Shown: positions 30,949 to 42,417 of the stretch, in pieces | How positions within the stretch are numbered: the first letter of the stretch is position 1 | Layout: the number at the start of each line of letters is the position of its first letter | Assembly (NCBI GenBank): GCA_030374805.1 | Contig: JARGSG010000079.1 | Coordinates: 124,001 to 188,000 of the forward strand | Direction of reading: 5' to 3' | Source: Gracilaria gracilis | Lineage: Eukaryota > Rhodophyta > Florideophyceae > Gracilariales > Gracilariaceae | DNA length: 64,000 bases | The notes under the pieces: model-generated | Seen by the model: only the letters and a program-made list of their open reading frames with translations | What the model was told of the DNA's origin: nothing | Database searches by the model: none | Position numbers and translations under genes: made by a program

Positions 30949-32520
30949 ATGTATCGAAAACCGTCTGAGATGGAAGCTGTGGTTACTCGCAATCGTTCTC
31001 ACAGTGGTGGTGTCACTGTGGATGATCGGTTCGTCTCACGCATCCCCAGACGTGCTGGCTCCCCTTTTGGTGTGAATAATCCGTCCAAAACGTCGGGCCA
31101 ACAACCGGCGCACAGGACACTTCCCGTTGCCCCGTTGCCTCCCCCTACTGATGGTGCTGGTCCGGCCCCGGCCGTTGCTGCCACAGCTCCGTCTGCTACG
31201 GCTACACCCGCGGCCGCGGTGGTTCAGTCCCATCGGGAGAAAGACACCATCTCCCAGGGTGCCGCTCTGGACGAGCAGTTGCGTCACCTGCGCACTGCTC
31301 ACAACTACCTTGTAGGGGTGGTCAACATTCTACGCCAACAGGCGGAAGACTCTCCTGCAACGTGTATTTCTGAGGATATTCGTACGTTACGGTCCGACGT
31401 CAACAAAATGTTGGAGTGCTTTGGTCAACCCGCCGCCTTCGTAGAAAGAATTCAGGACCGATTTCATCGTGTAGGAGACCACCTGGAGATGCTGGAGCAA
31501 ACCATTCCTATGGATGCTGCCACTCCGGCGGAGCCGGTAGCTGTACCGCATGAGGCCAACAACTCAGTACGCGAGAAGAACCGCCGCAGGCGGAAGGGCC
31601 AACAGGGCGATCAGGGTTCAGACTCTTCGACTTCGTCGGACGAGGACCCGAACAATTTGGACAATGCTGACTCGTCAGACTCGTCGTCTGACGAAGACCG
31701 TGCTATACGGGTGTCACGCTCTAAGCGGCCTGCAGTCACGCAAGGTGCGGTTCGTGCTCGTACAAAAGGACGGAAGCACGCGGGCTTGAAAGTTCTGAAG
31801 CCCACCAACCCTCTCTACGAGAAGCTGTTGTCATACCGGTATTATCGTTTGGAAGACTCATATTTGGATCAAACACCCCGTGGTACGGGCAAGGTGAAGG
31901 ACTGCATCAAACGGATGCAGCTCTCGCTTCGTAACCAGTTATTAACTGTAGAACACCCAATCTTGGTGCAAGATTTTCTCCCCCGCTTCGTCGCGGAAGC
32001 CGATATACTCGGGATGAATGAGGAACAGCCCTACATTGCCTTACCATATTTCTTACGTGGTGTGGCCGAGGACCAGTATCACTCTGTAAGAGGTTCTTCG
32101 CGGGCCTCCGAAGGAGGGGTTACTTGCTGGCCCGAAGCGGTGCAATACCTGCTACGGTCATACGCCACGAATGGTGGCATTCAGTCGGCAATACTCGCTT
32201 TGCGAGACACAGGTCGACGCTCAGGCAAGACAGAAACCGATTTTTCGGTACGCCTGAACAGGACTTTCCACCGTTGTGTTAATGCCTGTCCCGCTACAGA
32301 GCGTTGTACGATGTTCATCGACGGACTCGAACGGGCTATCCGGACCTTGGTCGCCCTCTATCGGGAGAATAGGAGGAAGATCACCTACCTGGAGCTCATC
32401 CAGTATGCAAGAGCCCAAGGTGACTCCCTCCGCGCCAGAGCTCCGAGTACTCGGTCTAAGCCCGCCAAGACGTTGTTTATGGAAATAAAAATCCCCATCT
32501 CTGTCGCTCGTCGCGGATGA
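30949..32520 (+). pseudogene. Gag of element 1 (capsid region)
   Basis: 523 open codons from ATG 30949. A basic N-terminus and a Pro/Ala-rich linker (residues ~45-90) are followed by a helical coiled-coil-like stretch (ALDEQLRHLRTAHNYLVGVV). Then a Ser/Asp-rich acidic block (STSSDEDPNNLDNADSSDSS) and a basic block (KRPAVTQGAVRARTKGRK). The capsid-type domain (residues ~285-500) contains DFLPRFVAEADILG, YFLRGVAEDQY and FSVRLNRTFHRCV. The frame ends early at TGA 32518: the protein continues in the +1 frame after a one-base slip in an A/C-run region near 32485-32500. Element 2 Gag aligns over the capsid part. Confidence 0.85.
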
Positions 32521-33147
32521 AGCACCTCCGAAGGAGTACGATAACGCCCAGCTCGCCCAACGCGATATCGCCTCCATTCCGACAATGGACCTCCCGTCGA
32601 TGACGGACGTCTCCTTCGAAACCGCTCAGGACGGCACCGTGCTTTATGCCGATGCCCCCCAGTTTTGCGGGCCTTACATCCCGTACTCGAACGGAAGAAC
32701 CGGCTTCCAACGACCAGGATGGCAGGACAGCCGCCCAGCGGGACGTTTCACGGATAACCGGAGTGGGCCCCTTCGACAGGTTAGGCAAGCATTGATAGCG
32801 CTGATATGCCATCTCTGCTATAACCATGGCCACACGTCACCCCAGTGCCTCCTCTTCCTGAGGGACCTGGGCAAGGTGACGGTGAACTATGAGGCCCTCA
32901 CTCCAGAGGAGAAGCGTTCCGTCCCAATGACGTCGTATCTCCGGGCGGAGACGGACTTCGCCCACGTTGTACCGACAGCGCCGACATAGCAGCGTGCTCC
33001 GGCACAGCCGGCTCATCCGGTAGCACCGGTACACCTCGTCGTGGACGATCCAAACACCGCTTTTGCGGGACCCCGAGGCCAACGTGCCAAAGCACTCGTG
33101 GTCGAGGAACCTGAGCAGCCGCCGCAGGCGGAAGCCCAAGGAAACTA
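32521..33147 (+). pseudogene. Nucleocapsid part of Gag, shifted frame
   Basis: In the next frame over, Gag goes on: ADEAPPKEYDNAQLAQRD, then a region with ATG 32585, and the zinc knuckle CHLCYNHGHTSPQC (CX2CX4HX4C) near 32809-32850. TAG at 32987-32989 interrupts it, and the frame is left again near 33147, where coding returns to the Gag/Pol frame. The two shifts cancel, so Gag and Pol were probably once one continuous ORF in a single frame. Confidence 0.8.
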
Positions 33148-36100
33148 AACGAGGGAGTATCCCATTCGGGAGAGGCGTCCTCAGAGTAGAGGCTGCTGAC
33201 GTCGAAGGCGACGTCACCTCGCTCCCCGGTGAAGATCCATTCGAGGAAAGACACCGCTGACGCGGACTCGGAATACTTGGGTGTTCTCCGTCGACCGTGG
33301 ATACGGGTAAAGAAATACCGGTTCTCGGATAGAGTCCTCTTGATGGCCAAGCGTAACTATAAAGTTTACGCCGTCCTTGTCCTCAGTACCCAGTTTATGG
33401 TGCGCATTCTAACGGTATTAGACACCGTTGCAGGGCCGAACTTCATCGTGGAGTCCCTCCTGCCACCGCTGGGGCGGACACGTATTCGCCGCGATGCGAC
33501 GCCCAAAGTCGCGGACGCGAATAACAACCCAATAACAACGGTGGAAACAATCGACTTAGTCGTGCGGTTGGAGACCTCCGTGGTCAAGCTCGACTTTGTG
33601 GTATGTTGGTCATTGGCTGCCCCAGTTATTTTGGGATGTGATTACTGTGACAGATTCCTCGACGCAATCAGACCCCGCCTCAGGCGTGTGGAATTCGAAG
33701 ACGGTTCTTCGGTCCCGATAGTTAGTCGGCCGCTGAAGCGTGCATCGAGGAAACAAGTTCCACTACCTGCTGCGCAGGAACCACCACCGGCGACTCGCCA
33801 GTCCACAAAACTCCGCGTTGCAGCGTCGGTATACATTCCACCAGAATCCCAAGTAATGGTGCAGATCCATTCCCGTCAACACGGCCTTCGGGTTACTCAA
33901 CCCATTTACTCGTTGTACAAGAAGTATCATCTCGCGGTGGCGAACGGTGTTGCACAGGTGTCACCAAATGCTCCTTTCCGGATACTTGTTGCCAATCTTG
34001 GCAACCACCCCCAGTATCTGGTAAGGAACCAAGTCATTGGATCGGTCACACCGCACCCACTCGCGATACTCCCTACCCGAATGACGGCTGCCGATGTCCT
34101 CGGTTTGGTTTCCTCAAAAGAGAGCGACAATCCGGGACACACCGACGTTCCGTCTAAGGAGGGGGAGGATGATCCCGTTTTAACTCCTGTTTCAACGGAT
34201 AAATTGCCGAGTGACTCGGAAACAGCGCCTGCGCCCGCATCCAATACGGCACATGGCCTAACGAGCTATGACCGGATTGATCCCGTCAAGGCTCTTGAGA
34301 AGCGTGATCTCGGCCACGTGCCGGAATCACACCGTGAACGTCTGAGAGACATGTTACGGGAATTAACCGCAATGTGGGATGGATCTCTTGGTGAGATAAA
34401 TACAACGGAACATTGGATTGATTTGCTACTGGACGCGCGACCCGTTTCGCAACCCCGTTACAGAGCAGGACCGAAGGCTCTGGAAGAGGAGCAGTTCCAA
34501 GTGGACGAGACGCTCCGCGCAGGTGTGATTGAGCCCGCTCAGTCACCCTGGGCGTCTCCAGTAGTACTGGCAATCAAGGCCGACAGAACCTGGAGGTTCT
34601 GTGTCGACTACCGCCGGCTCAATGCCGTGACGATCAGGAACACGGTTCCAATCCCTCGCATGGACGAGTGCATCGATTCGCTCGGAAACGGAACCGTATT
34701 TACGGCATTGGACGCCAATTGAGTATATTGGCAAGTCCCCGTAAGGGAGGAAGACCGCGATAAGACCGCGTTTGTATGCCACTCTAGATCTTTCCGCTTC
34801 AAGCGTATGCCGTTTGGTCCCACCCACGCCCCCGCTACATTTCAGCGTGCTATCGACATCTTGTTGAACCGCTTTAAGTTGCGGACGTGTCTAGTTCACC
34901 TAGATGACATAATTGTCGTCTCTAGTAATCTGGACGATCATCTCACCCACGTAAGGGAGGTAATGACCACACTGCGTGACGCAGGAATTTCTCTCAAGCT
35001 GAGGAAGTGTGAATTCTTCACAGACACCGTGAAGTACCTGGGCCACGTTATCTGTCCAGGACGGTTGTCGATCGAGGAAGCTCGAGTGAAGTCCCTTGCC
35101 AAGGCGAAGGAACTGCGAACCCAAACGGAATTGCGCTCCTTCTTGGGATTGGTCAACGTCCACCGACGGTTCGTCCCGAATTTATCGGAAATCGCGGCAC
35201 CCCTCAACGAACTACTGCAAAACGGCCAGCCACAGAAACTGGTACCCTTCACGCCTGTCGAGACAGAGGCGTTTAACTCCTTGAAGGGGGCTGTCACATC
35301 TGCTCCGATTATATCGTTGCCAAAACCCGGACTACCGTACTCCGTGGACACGGACTAGAGCGACTACGAAGTGGGTTGTGCTCTTTTCCAAACGACCACC
35401 GAAGGGGAACGTAAGCCCATTGGTTACTGGTCGCGTTCGCTCAACGTTCATGAACGGAATTACTCCGTTTCGGAGAAAGAGTGCCTCGCTGTTGTTTGGG
35501 CTCTGGCAACTCTTTGCCCCTCTCTTATGGGTGTGCAATTTACCGTGTACACGGATCATTTCTCGCTGAGGTGGTTAATGAACATCTGTGACCCGTCGGG
35601 ACTCCTCGTGCGATGGAGGCTCTGCCTAGCGGAATTCGACTTTCAAGTCGTGTATAAGAAGGGAGCGCTGAACACGCAAGCCAACGCACTGTCGAGATTA
35701 GCCACGAATAGGGAAACCATCCCCTCGGTAGACGATGAGATCCCTTTTTTCGTCGCTGACGAGGTGGACACGGAAGATCCGGAAGCTGAACTCGACATTT
35801 GGCTAAACGACTAGGAATTCGACGATGAATTAGACGAACTACTCGTGGCAACCGAGAATAGGGCTCACTAGACTCTATCGAGGAATTTCGTCCCGGTAAC
35901 ACCGGAGGAAATGATCCTAGAACAACACCGCGACCCGTTCTGCCTGCGCATTCATGCCCGTTTAAACGGAGGTGCAACCCTCCCATTTGAGGTTAATGAC
36001 GTCTGCTATCTCATTAGAACGGTCGAGTGTAACCCACAAATGGCGGTTCTTCACACGCTGCAGGAACGGGTACTCCAACTGTCGCATTACGCGAGGTTGA

Positions 36101-37302
36101 GTGCCCACGCAGCGGGACGGAAGTTATACTTAACCCTGCGAAGGGGCTTTTACTGGCCCGCCATGGCGGTCGATTGCTACGCAACGGTGCGGCTCTGCAC
36201 TGAATGCGCGAAAAACCGGGTTAAACCCCGGAAGAACTCAAAAAAGATGAGATTATTCCCCGCAAGGGCGCCCCTCGAGTTTTTCGCAATCGATATACTC
36301 GGACCCCTCCTGACGACCCGGAGAGTTCACAAGTTTTTGCTCGTAATAACGGAACGTTTCTCGAAACTGGTTCCGACTGTCTCTCTGAAGAGGATCACCG
36401 CGTTCACGGTAGCCCAGGCCTTCGTGAAGCACTGGAGTTTCGTCTACGGTCTGCCGGTTCAAGTACTTTCCGATAACGGGAAACAGTTCGCATCGCGGTT
36501 TTTCCAGGATGTATGTCGCATCCTGGATGTAAAGACCCTGTTCACTACAACCTACCATCCTCAGTGTAATGGGCAAGTCGAACGGTTCCACCAGACGATG
36601 CTAGCATCTCTCCGTTCCTACGTGGCCGATCACCCAAAGACATGGGACCTGTACACTGGCGCGCTGACGTTCGCGTACAACACGCAGGTACATAGTGTTA
36701 CCGGTGTTTCACCATTCGAGTTAGTACTCTCCCGTACCCCCCCGCCGGTGGCGTTGGAAGCACATCCTACGCTGGGTAATTTCTTCTCTGTGGGTGACTA
36801 CCGCCAGAAATTGAAGCAATTGCTATCCAAGTTGGTACCCGCCACTCGCCAATCCATGGCGAGGGCTCAAGCCGCTTACAAGCGTGATTTAGATGCTCGC
36901 CTGCGAGGAAGTAACACACCGCCAGTTAAGGCAGGTACCTACGTCTTCGTACGGAAGGAACACTATAACCCTGATAGGAAGAAACGACATACGTTCTCGC
37001 CCGTGGCGGACGGACCATTCATAGTAATCTCCGTCGCGGAGGACACAGTGGTACTGGAAATCAAGGACTCGCATGAGCGGATCTCTTGCGATTGCGTGGT
37101 CTTGGCCCCACCACCCTCGCCTAAGGTCGTGCTGGCCCCTGCCAGCCCCGTGTCTACGGAATCAAAAAGCCCCGAAACAATCGTGCTGAATCGCCCGCTG
37201 ATTCTACCACACCCGAGCCGGGGACTGTCAGACCTACCGATAGAATCGGATACACCGATGATATCGGAGAACATTGTTGGCCAGAATGGACATTCAGGAT
37301 GA
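33148..37302 (+). pseudogene. Pol of element 1: protease, RT, RNase H, integrase
   Basis: One frame with five stops: TAG 33187, TGA 34720, TAG 35356, TAG 35812, TAG 35869. Protease: VLDTVAGPNFI at 33415-33447, with Val where the D-T/S-G triad has Gly. RT 34440-35070: FCVDYRRLNAV, FTALDAN, MPFGPTHAPATFQRA, and catalytic HLDDIIVVSS (34897). RNase H 35300-35700, with the Asp in VDTD just before TAG 35356. Integrase: zinc domain H-H-C-C (SHYARLSAHAAG ... CTECAK) 36085-36215, and DDE core AIDILGP, LSDNGKQFAS, TTYHPQCNGQVERF. The C-terminal domain ends near 37080. Homologous along its length with element 2 Pol. Confidence 0.95.
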
Positions 37303-38332
37303 AGACATCCGTGGTACACGGCAGGTTGCTGCCGCACTAGAACTCCCGTCAGAAACGCCGCTGCAGGCGCGGGAACCCAGCGCGTCCGGTTTGTCAGGCC
37401 CGAATACGGGAGCCATAACCGCACCGCAAGCGGAGGAGCTACACGCTGAAGCAGACAAAACAACCCCTGTACAAAGGGAGGACGACACCGCAAAGCCACG
37501 CACAGTTGCGGAAGTTCCGAGTACCTCGGCACACCCCTGCATCGTTGCCAGACGGAAACCGGTCACCTGGGATGATGTTCGCGTCATGGACGGCGAGGAC
37601 ACGCCATTCGAGGCGGAAATTCCCCAAGTAATGGACGCGGCTCGCGCTGCACCCAGCACTGCTGGAAGTCCCACCAAGAGCCCGGAGTCACCAGAAGTAA
37701 CCGTTGGGAACGGATCGCCACGGCGCCGCCACTTCGCACGCGGCGGAAAGCACACCCTGTCCAGGGAGGCGGATCGCTTCACGGCGCCCCACGGCCACAG
37801 GCCGGTGAAATCACGTGCAAGCACGCAAGGCGGGCGTGGCGCTGCACCACTCGTAACGCAACGCAGAAAAGCCGCGACGAGCTCGTCAGAACGTCCGTCG
37901 GTACGGGTTGAATCACGCAGACTTGCGGTTCGCCCCGAAGCACGCAGACTTGCGATTCGCCCCGAAGCTCGCAGACTTGCGGTACGCATACCAAAACACC
38001 CACCTCCACGGAGGACCACTCGGTCAACCGCGACGAGCGTATCGGGACCCGATTCGGGAAATTCGCCTTCGCAGGGCGATGAGCACACAGCCGTGACGAC
38101 GACTCGGCAAGGCCGGCAGGTGTACTTACAAGAGTACATCGTCGACCGAATTGTCGGGCCTTCCTGGAATCAAGGGGGTATACTACGCTAGCACGTCCGT
38201 TGGTACGGATATGATCCGGCTCAGGACACCGCCGAGCCGATCGAGCATCTCCCACGTTCAAAGGTGGTTCAGTATCACGGTCAAACGGGAAGAGCCCCAC
38301 CAGCTACGCTGGGAAGTGCCCAAGTGGAATGA
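37274..38332 (+). pseudogene. Pol C-terminal extension with chromodomain, element 1
   Basis: The +1 frame relative to integrase, overlapping its end. A low-complexity tether of ~280 residues comes first, including three 9-residue repeats (RRLAVRPEA, 37914-37987). Then a chromodomain: QEYIVDRIVG ... TAG (38189-38191) ... HVRWYGYDPAQDTAEPIEHLP to about 38270. Chromodomains on chromovirus integrase bind histone marks and steer insertion. After TGA 38330-38332 the same frame stays open to 38776 without a recognised domain, meeting the end of the antisense ORF. Whether the frame change at ~37280 is a mutation or programmed slippage cannot be told. Confidence 0.8.
37914..37987 (+). repeat. 27-bp tandem repeat in the Pol tether
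   Basis: Two full copies and one partial copy of a unit starting CACGCAGACTTGCG, ending CGCCCCGAAG. It codes for the repeated RRLAVRPEA. Being in frame (9 codons), it lengthens the linker before the chromodomain without breaking it. Confidence 0.9.
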
Positions 38333-38639
38333 GGGAGAACCGTGGAAACGGGAAGATCTGAAGATGAAGAATACACCTCATGGACGGGAAGAGATCACCG
38401 CTCATGCGCTTATACTCCGACCATGGTCGTGCTTAATGTTTCGCGGACAGACCCGAGGGGGTTTTCACCCAGCTTGCTGGTCATTACGTGGAAAGGACGG
38501 TTTTCCCTGGCGGAAGGGTGTGCATTTCCGCGCGCACCGCGTGAAGTAGCCGGGTCACTACCGATGAATACAAGAACACGTCATAGACGGAAGGAACCCA
38601 CAAGCAGGTGGTTTTTATTGCTACTATTCGGACCCAATC

Positions 38640-40473
38640 TTACTGGTTATGGCCACTCCCCTCGTTCGGAGGCTGGCCACCGCCGAGGCGTTGCGCCAGA
38701 GCTTCCCACATTGAGGATAAGTCGCCGGTCGCCGTATCGCCGCCGAGCCCCACCTCTCGGAGGAACTGTGCGATGACGGCACCGGGATTCCCGCCCGTCT
38801 GGGGAGTATTCCCGGCAGCCGCCACGGAAGTCAGGACAGCCGAAGCTGACAAAGATGCCGCAGCGACGGGCTCAGATTCTTTTGCAACAGATCCGTCATT
38901 CTCCGGAGGAGTACCGACAACCATTGCGTCGTCATCACCGCCCGCCGCGTCGGATGCCTTGTCCAACATGAGTTCATTTTCCCCGCTGGAGCGGTGATAA
39001 TCGTCCGAGTCGACGAAACTTATCGGATGACCCTCTGGGATTTCCCTCGGCCCTTTCCGGAGCTCAGCCGCTTCATCGGCGGAAATCTCCCGTTGTTCAC
39101 ACGGATCGAAGTACACGAAATCCCCCGCCAAGGCGGTATTGCACCCCAGACCTGGGCCATGTCCACCGCCACCGGTGAGCCGGCCATTCTGCCCGATCGG
39201 GACTGCTTTCCAGTCAATACTGTCGATATAGTCGAGTAACTCAAGGACTTCTTCGGCGTTAGCCTGACCCCCAAGAGAGATGGTTAAGTCGAGTTGACGG
39301 ATACCAGCCCGCACACGCGGAGGAAGGAACCACAGTCTGTACTGGTCGTAAGCCTCACTGAGGATGTACGCCGCAGCGCGGACGGCCCACTCGGTGACTA
39401 CAACCGACCAAAGCCCGCTACGCGGATCCGTAAGGAGATATGAACCTAAATAGGTGAACACCGGGGGTAACTCTATGTAGCACCCCCGGCATGCCTCGAG
39501 CTGAGCCCACCAGGCTGGCAGAGGGACGTACCGACCTTTTCGATGAGCGGGAGCAATAAGCTCCACCTCCACGTTTTGATACGGAACGAAGTACTTGAAC
39601 CGGGAACGGCAGCGACGCTCAAAGCGGATGAATTCCTGAAGGAAGGAGGACCGATAACGACGCGCGAGATAGCGGAATTCGGCCCGAATGATCGGTCGTT
39701 GCCAGCACAAGGCTTTCTGCTGGACAACCGGGAATCCTTGCCAAGCGAAGGTCTCCAACGGCGACAGCCGGTCACAATAGCTCATCTCCCCGCGGGTGTG
39801 GTACTGTTCGACGTCGAACCTCATCTCTTGCGAGACGAGGAACTCGGACGGAGCCCGGCTCTGCCGTTGGAGTCCAATCCGCACCAGCGCGGCATGAGCC
39901 TGAGCTCGGGACTCGCTCGCGTAGCGGAGAACCTGATGTGCAGGTATGGCAACGCGCCAACGCCAATCCCACGAAGTGGTGACGATAGCCGGTAGGTCCC
40001 CGGGAGGGCGCTCACTGCCGTCGATGTACTGAGAAATCAGCTCGTCGTGGAACACTGAGATCTGGTGTAACCATGGCGCAAGCCGGAGGCGCATAGCCTG
40101 TTGCCGATTGTTCGTGTTGAGCCCTACGAGGGAGTCGTAGGACGGCCAATTGCCCCCCCCCCTCGGAGCCGGTTGACGCCCCAACTTGGGAAGGGATCGC
40201 CACCGCCCCGAACAGTTGTTCCTGGTTTGCACCAGCCTGTTGTCCGCCTTGTAGTAAGGGCACGGAACGGAAGCCGGTGAATCCCCCTGTATGGGGTTGC
40301 TGAGAGCCACTCATGGTGAGGTCGATGACAGGAGTCGGAGAAGCGTGGTAATTGGTAACCGAGGTGTCGGAAAGAGATGCTGGAGCAATGTTGACTGCGG
40401 GTGCAGGGGTGGGCGTTGGTGGAGAACGAAGAATTGCCGGCGAGCCGGGAGAGGGCTTGCTTTTATCCTCCAT
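38640..40473 (-). CDS. Antisense ORF between pol and 3' LTR of element 1
   Basis: It reads opposite to gag-pol. ATG at 40473 stands in a strong start context (CAACCATGG); the frame is also open upstream to 40539. One run of ten C (40153-40162) shifts the frame by one; with nine it would be a single ORF of about 610 codons, and 556 codons (40310-38640) are open after the shift. Layout: a Pro/Ser/Thr-rich N-terminus (~110 aa), a structured middle rich in Trp, Tyr and Arg (WLHQISVFHDELISQYIDG, TSWDWRWRVAIPAHQVLRY, RSSFLQEFIRFERRCRSRFKYF), then an acidic, Ala/Gly-rich C-terminal third (SFVDSDDYHRSSGENELML). No signal peptide, membrane segment or known domain is seen. It ends at the tail of the Pol frame. 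Function unknown. Extra ORFs, some antisense, occur in plant Ty3/gypsy lineages. Confidence 0.75.
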
Positions 40474-40516
40474 GGTTGCCGCCGTCGTCTCCCTCTGTGA
40501 GGTGATACTTCGCCCT

Positions 40517-40529
40517 AAGGAGAAGGATG
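40517..40529 (+). promoter_or_regulatory. Polypurine tract of element 1
   Basis: AAGGAGAAGGATG directly precedes TGTAGTGC, the start of the 3' LTR. It lies between the antisense ORF start and the LTR. Confidence 0.75.
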
Positions 40530-41297
40530 TGTAGTGCAACGCCCTCTGATGGAGGTTTTTGACTACTTAGTCATATTCCGACATGTCAAACGGGTGCCCC
40601 CAATAGGAAAATATGAATAGTAACAACCACTGTAGTTTGAAGGACACGTGGGACACGGTTGAGCCAGGAGGTTGGCCACGTACACGAGGGACGGGCGCCA
40701 CCGCCCGTTAGTAATTATCACTATGCGTGGGCCTAATTTAATTAGTTTACTTAATTACTTGTCGGCGCGAGCTCGTTACTTAGCATGGCGGCGACCTCCC
40801 CGCCATGCACAGTAAAGTTCGGACAACCAGGGTTGGCTCTATACTTCTTTGCCTTCGGCGGTCATCGACTCCTTCCAGGAGAGAGGCTCCGTTGCCTACC
40901 GGTAGTGTATCATCCCTGCGTCACCTAACAGGACCCATTCGTGGGAGTGTTTTCCGCTTGTATCGCGTTCGACCCTGTACAGGGATAACCCCGGTGTTTA
41001 CCGTATCCTTTTTGCCCTTTCCTCCTTTTCCTTCTTTCCATCCCCAGCTCTCGCGGCTTACTTTTCTCTTTTCCCACTTCCGTGGACTCGTGCCGCTCTC
41101 TAGGACCCGTTCACCCGCGCACGTGGTGCCAACACCGATCCTTGCTCAACTTTTATGCCCGTCGTGACGGCTTGGCCTCGGCTTACACCCGACTTCGTCG
41201 TGCCTTGCCAGAGAGGCTCTATCTGCTGACTACCCTCCTACGGAGGAAGATCTCGGACGTCTTAGTGGTGTATTTTCGCCTCTGGCGTTGCACAACA
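40530..41297 (+). repeat. 3' LTR of element 1
   Basis: 768 bp, TGTAGTGC ... GCACAACA, followed by the ATTTC duplication. Differs from the 5' LTR at a few dozen positions by eye (for example AACGCCCTC in place of TGGAGG near the start). Confidence 0.95.
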
Positions 41298-41302
41298 ATT
41301 TC

Positions 41303-42417
41303 GTCGAGAATGATTCGCCGTTGACGAAACAAGAAATGCTCTATCTCGTTCAACATTTTGTCCGTTCTCTTGCCCGCTCCCGTCAGGAAGAGATCCGTTT
41401 CAAGGACTGTCGGCTTTCTCTCTCTTGGCTCGAACTCTTCATTAATCCCCATAATCTCAGCTATCTTCCGGTTCGCATCATTGACAGAGAGAGAGCGCAT
41501 GGAGGCCGTCACGGCAGAAAATATCGCCAAATACATCGCGTAAGTGAAGGTAGCCATGGTAAAACAAGGGATCAAGGAAGCCAAGTTAGTCTTCAACGTC
41601 GACGAGTCTGGGTCCTCCATAAAAAAAATTTTCGGCCATAGCGTTCGCAGAGGCATTGAATCAGGCAATTCTGTTCTGGTTCAGAAAGGTGTTTGCGTTC
41701 GACGGCAAATTGATCGTGTTAGAATCATGCCAGTTGTTTCAGCTGACGGGGTGACGTACAAGCCGGTTATATTTTTTTGGGGAAAGCAGGCTCACTACTG
41801 TTTCGTTGATGGCAGTATCCAAACTCTGCAGGGCTGCCTACCGCCCGGCATTCTCTTCCAGCGCAAGAATCCAGGTGTTGACAGCGCAATGTTTTGGCCT
41901 AGGCACAGGAATTTGTGAGAGAAACGATAGGCCTTTGCGGTAGAAGCCAGAAGATTCTGCTATTCCTTGATGGTTATGCCGGATGCATAGAGTTTAAGAC
42001 CTTGAAGTTGTTGAAAGATAATGGCATCATTTTTATTGCTTTGTTTTCTCATTGCAGCCATGTTCTCCAGTCGATCGAACTTTCTGTTTTTTCATCTTAC
42101 AAGTCCCAATTACAGAGAAAAGTTCACAGGATTGCACGCAATAAGACCGTCTTGAACGCTTTGGATGTTGCGGAATGTATAAATAACGCACTTTCCGAAG
42201 CGCTAATGCCACGAAACATATGCAGTGGTTTCTAAAAAGAAGGAATTTGGGTGTTCAAATCCAATGGAGCATCGAGTGCTCCATTGAATCTGATAAGTGA
42301 CATGAAGTTCTCTTTGGAAACAGAAGGATTATATTTGGAGAAACTGATTTTTGAATTCAGTTTGACTGGGCGCTCTCTGATTGAGCCGAAGCATGTAACC
42401 AGATGGGGAATTGTTTG
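41303..42417 (+). pseudogene. pogo-type transposase pseudogene, C-terminal part
   Basis: Continues the frame broken at 30063: VENDSPLTKQEMLYLVQHF aligns with ADNNTPLNREGIPDLIKEY of the ORF at 18505-19692. First Asp in VFNVDESGSS (~41600), second region LLFLDGYAGCIEF (~41960), third SHVLQSIELSVFSSYK (~42055), where the third catalytic Asp (SLDV in the homologue) is Glu. The end aligns through KEGIWVFKSNGASSAPLN. A small frameshift near 41500-41545, one near 41915, and a stop at 42233-42235 interrupt it. Element 1 inserted into this gene. Confidence 0.85.

Larger units (their letters stand above)
30064..41297 (+). mobile_element. Element 1: complete Ty3/gypsy chromovirus
   Basis: 11,234 bp, flanked by ATTTC target duplications (30059-30063 and 41298-41302), with 765- and 768-bp LTRs that differ at scattered sites. 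Order: 5' LTR, primer site, Gag, nucleocapsid, protease, RT, RNase H, integrase, chromodomain. A convergent antisense ORF, polypurine tract and 3' LTR follow. It sits inside a pogo-type transposase gene. Pol carries five nonsense codons and there are at least two compensating frameshifts around the Gag/Pol border, so this copy is not autonomous, but it is much younger than element 2. Confidence 0.95.

Noticed and set aside
37294-38139. A 281-codon minus ORF opposite the Pol tether of element 1
   Set aside because: It lies exactly opposite the sense tether and chromodomain frame, whose homology is clear; composition is that of a shadow.
33148-38191. Reassigned TAG codon as the explanation for the stops in element 1
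   Set aside because: Other long ORFs in the window use TAG, TGA or TAA as plain ends, and most remnants carry all three stops. Decay is simpler, so it is kept only as a low-ranked question.
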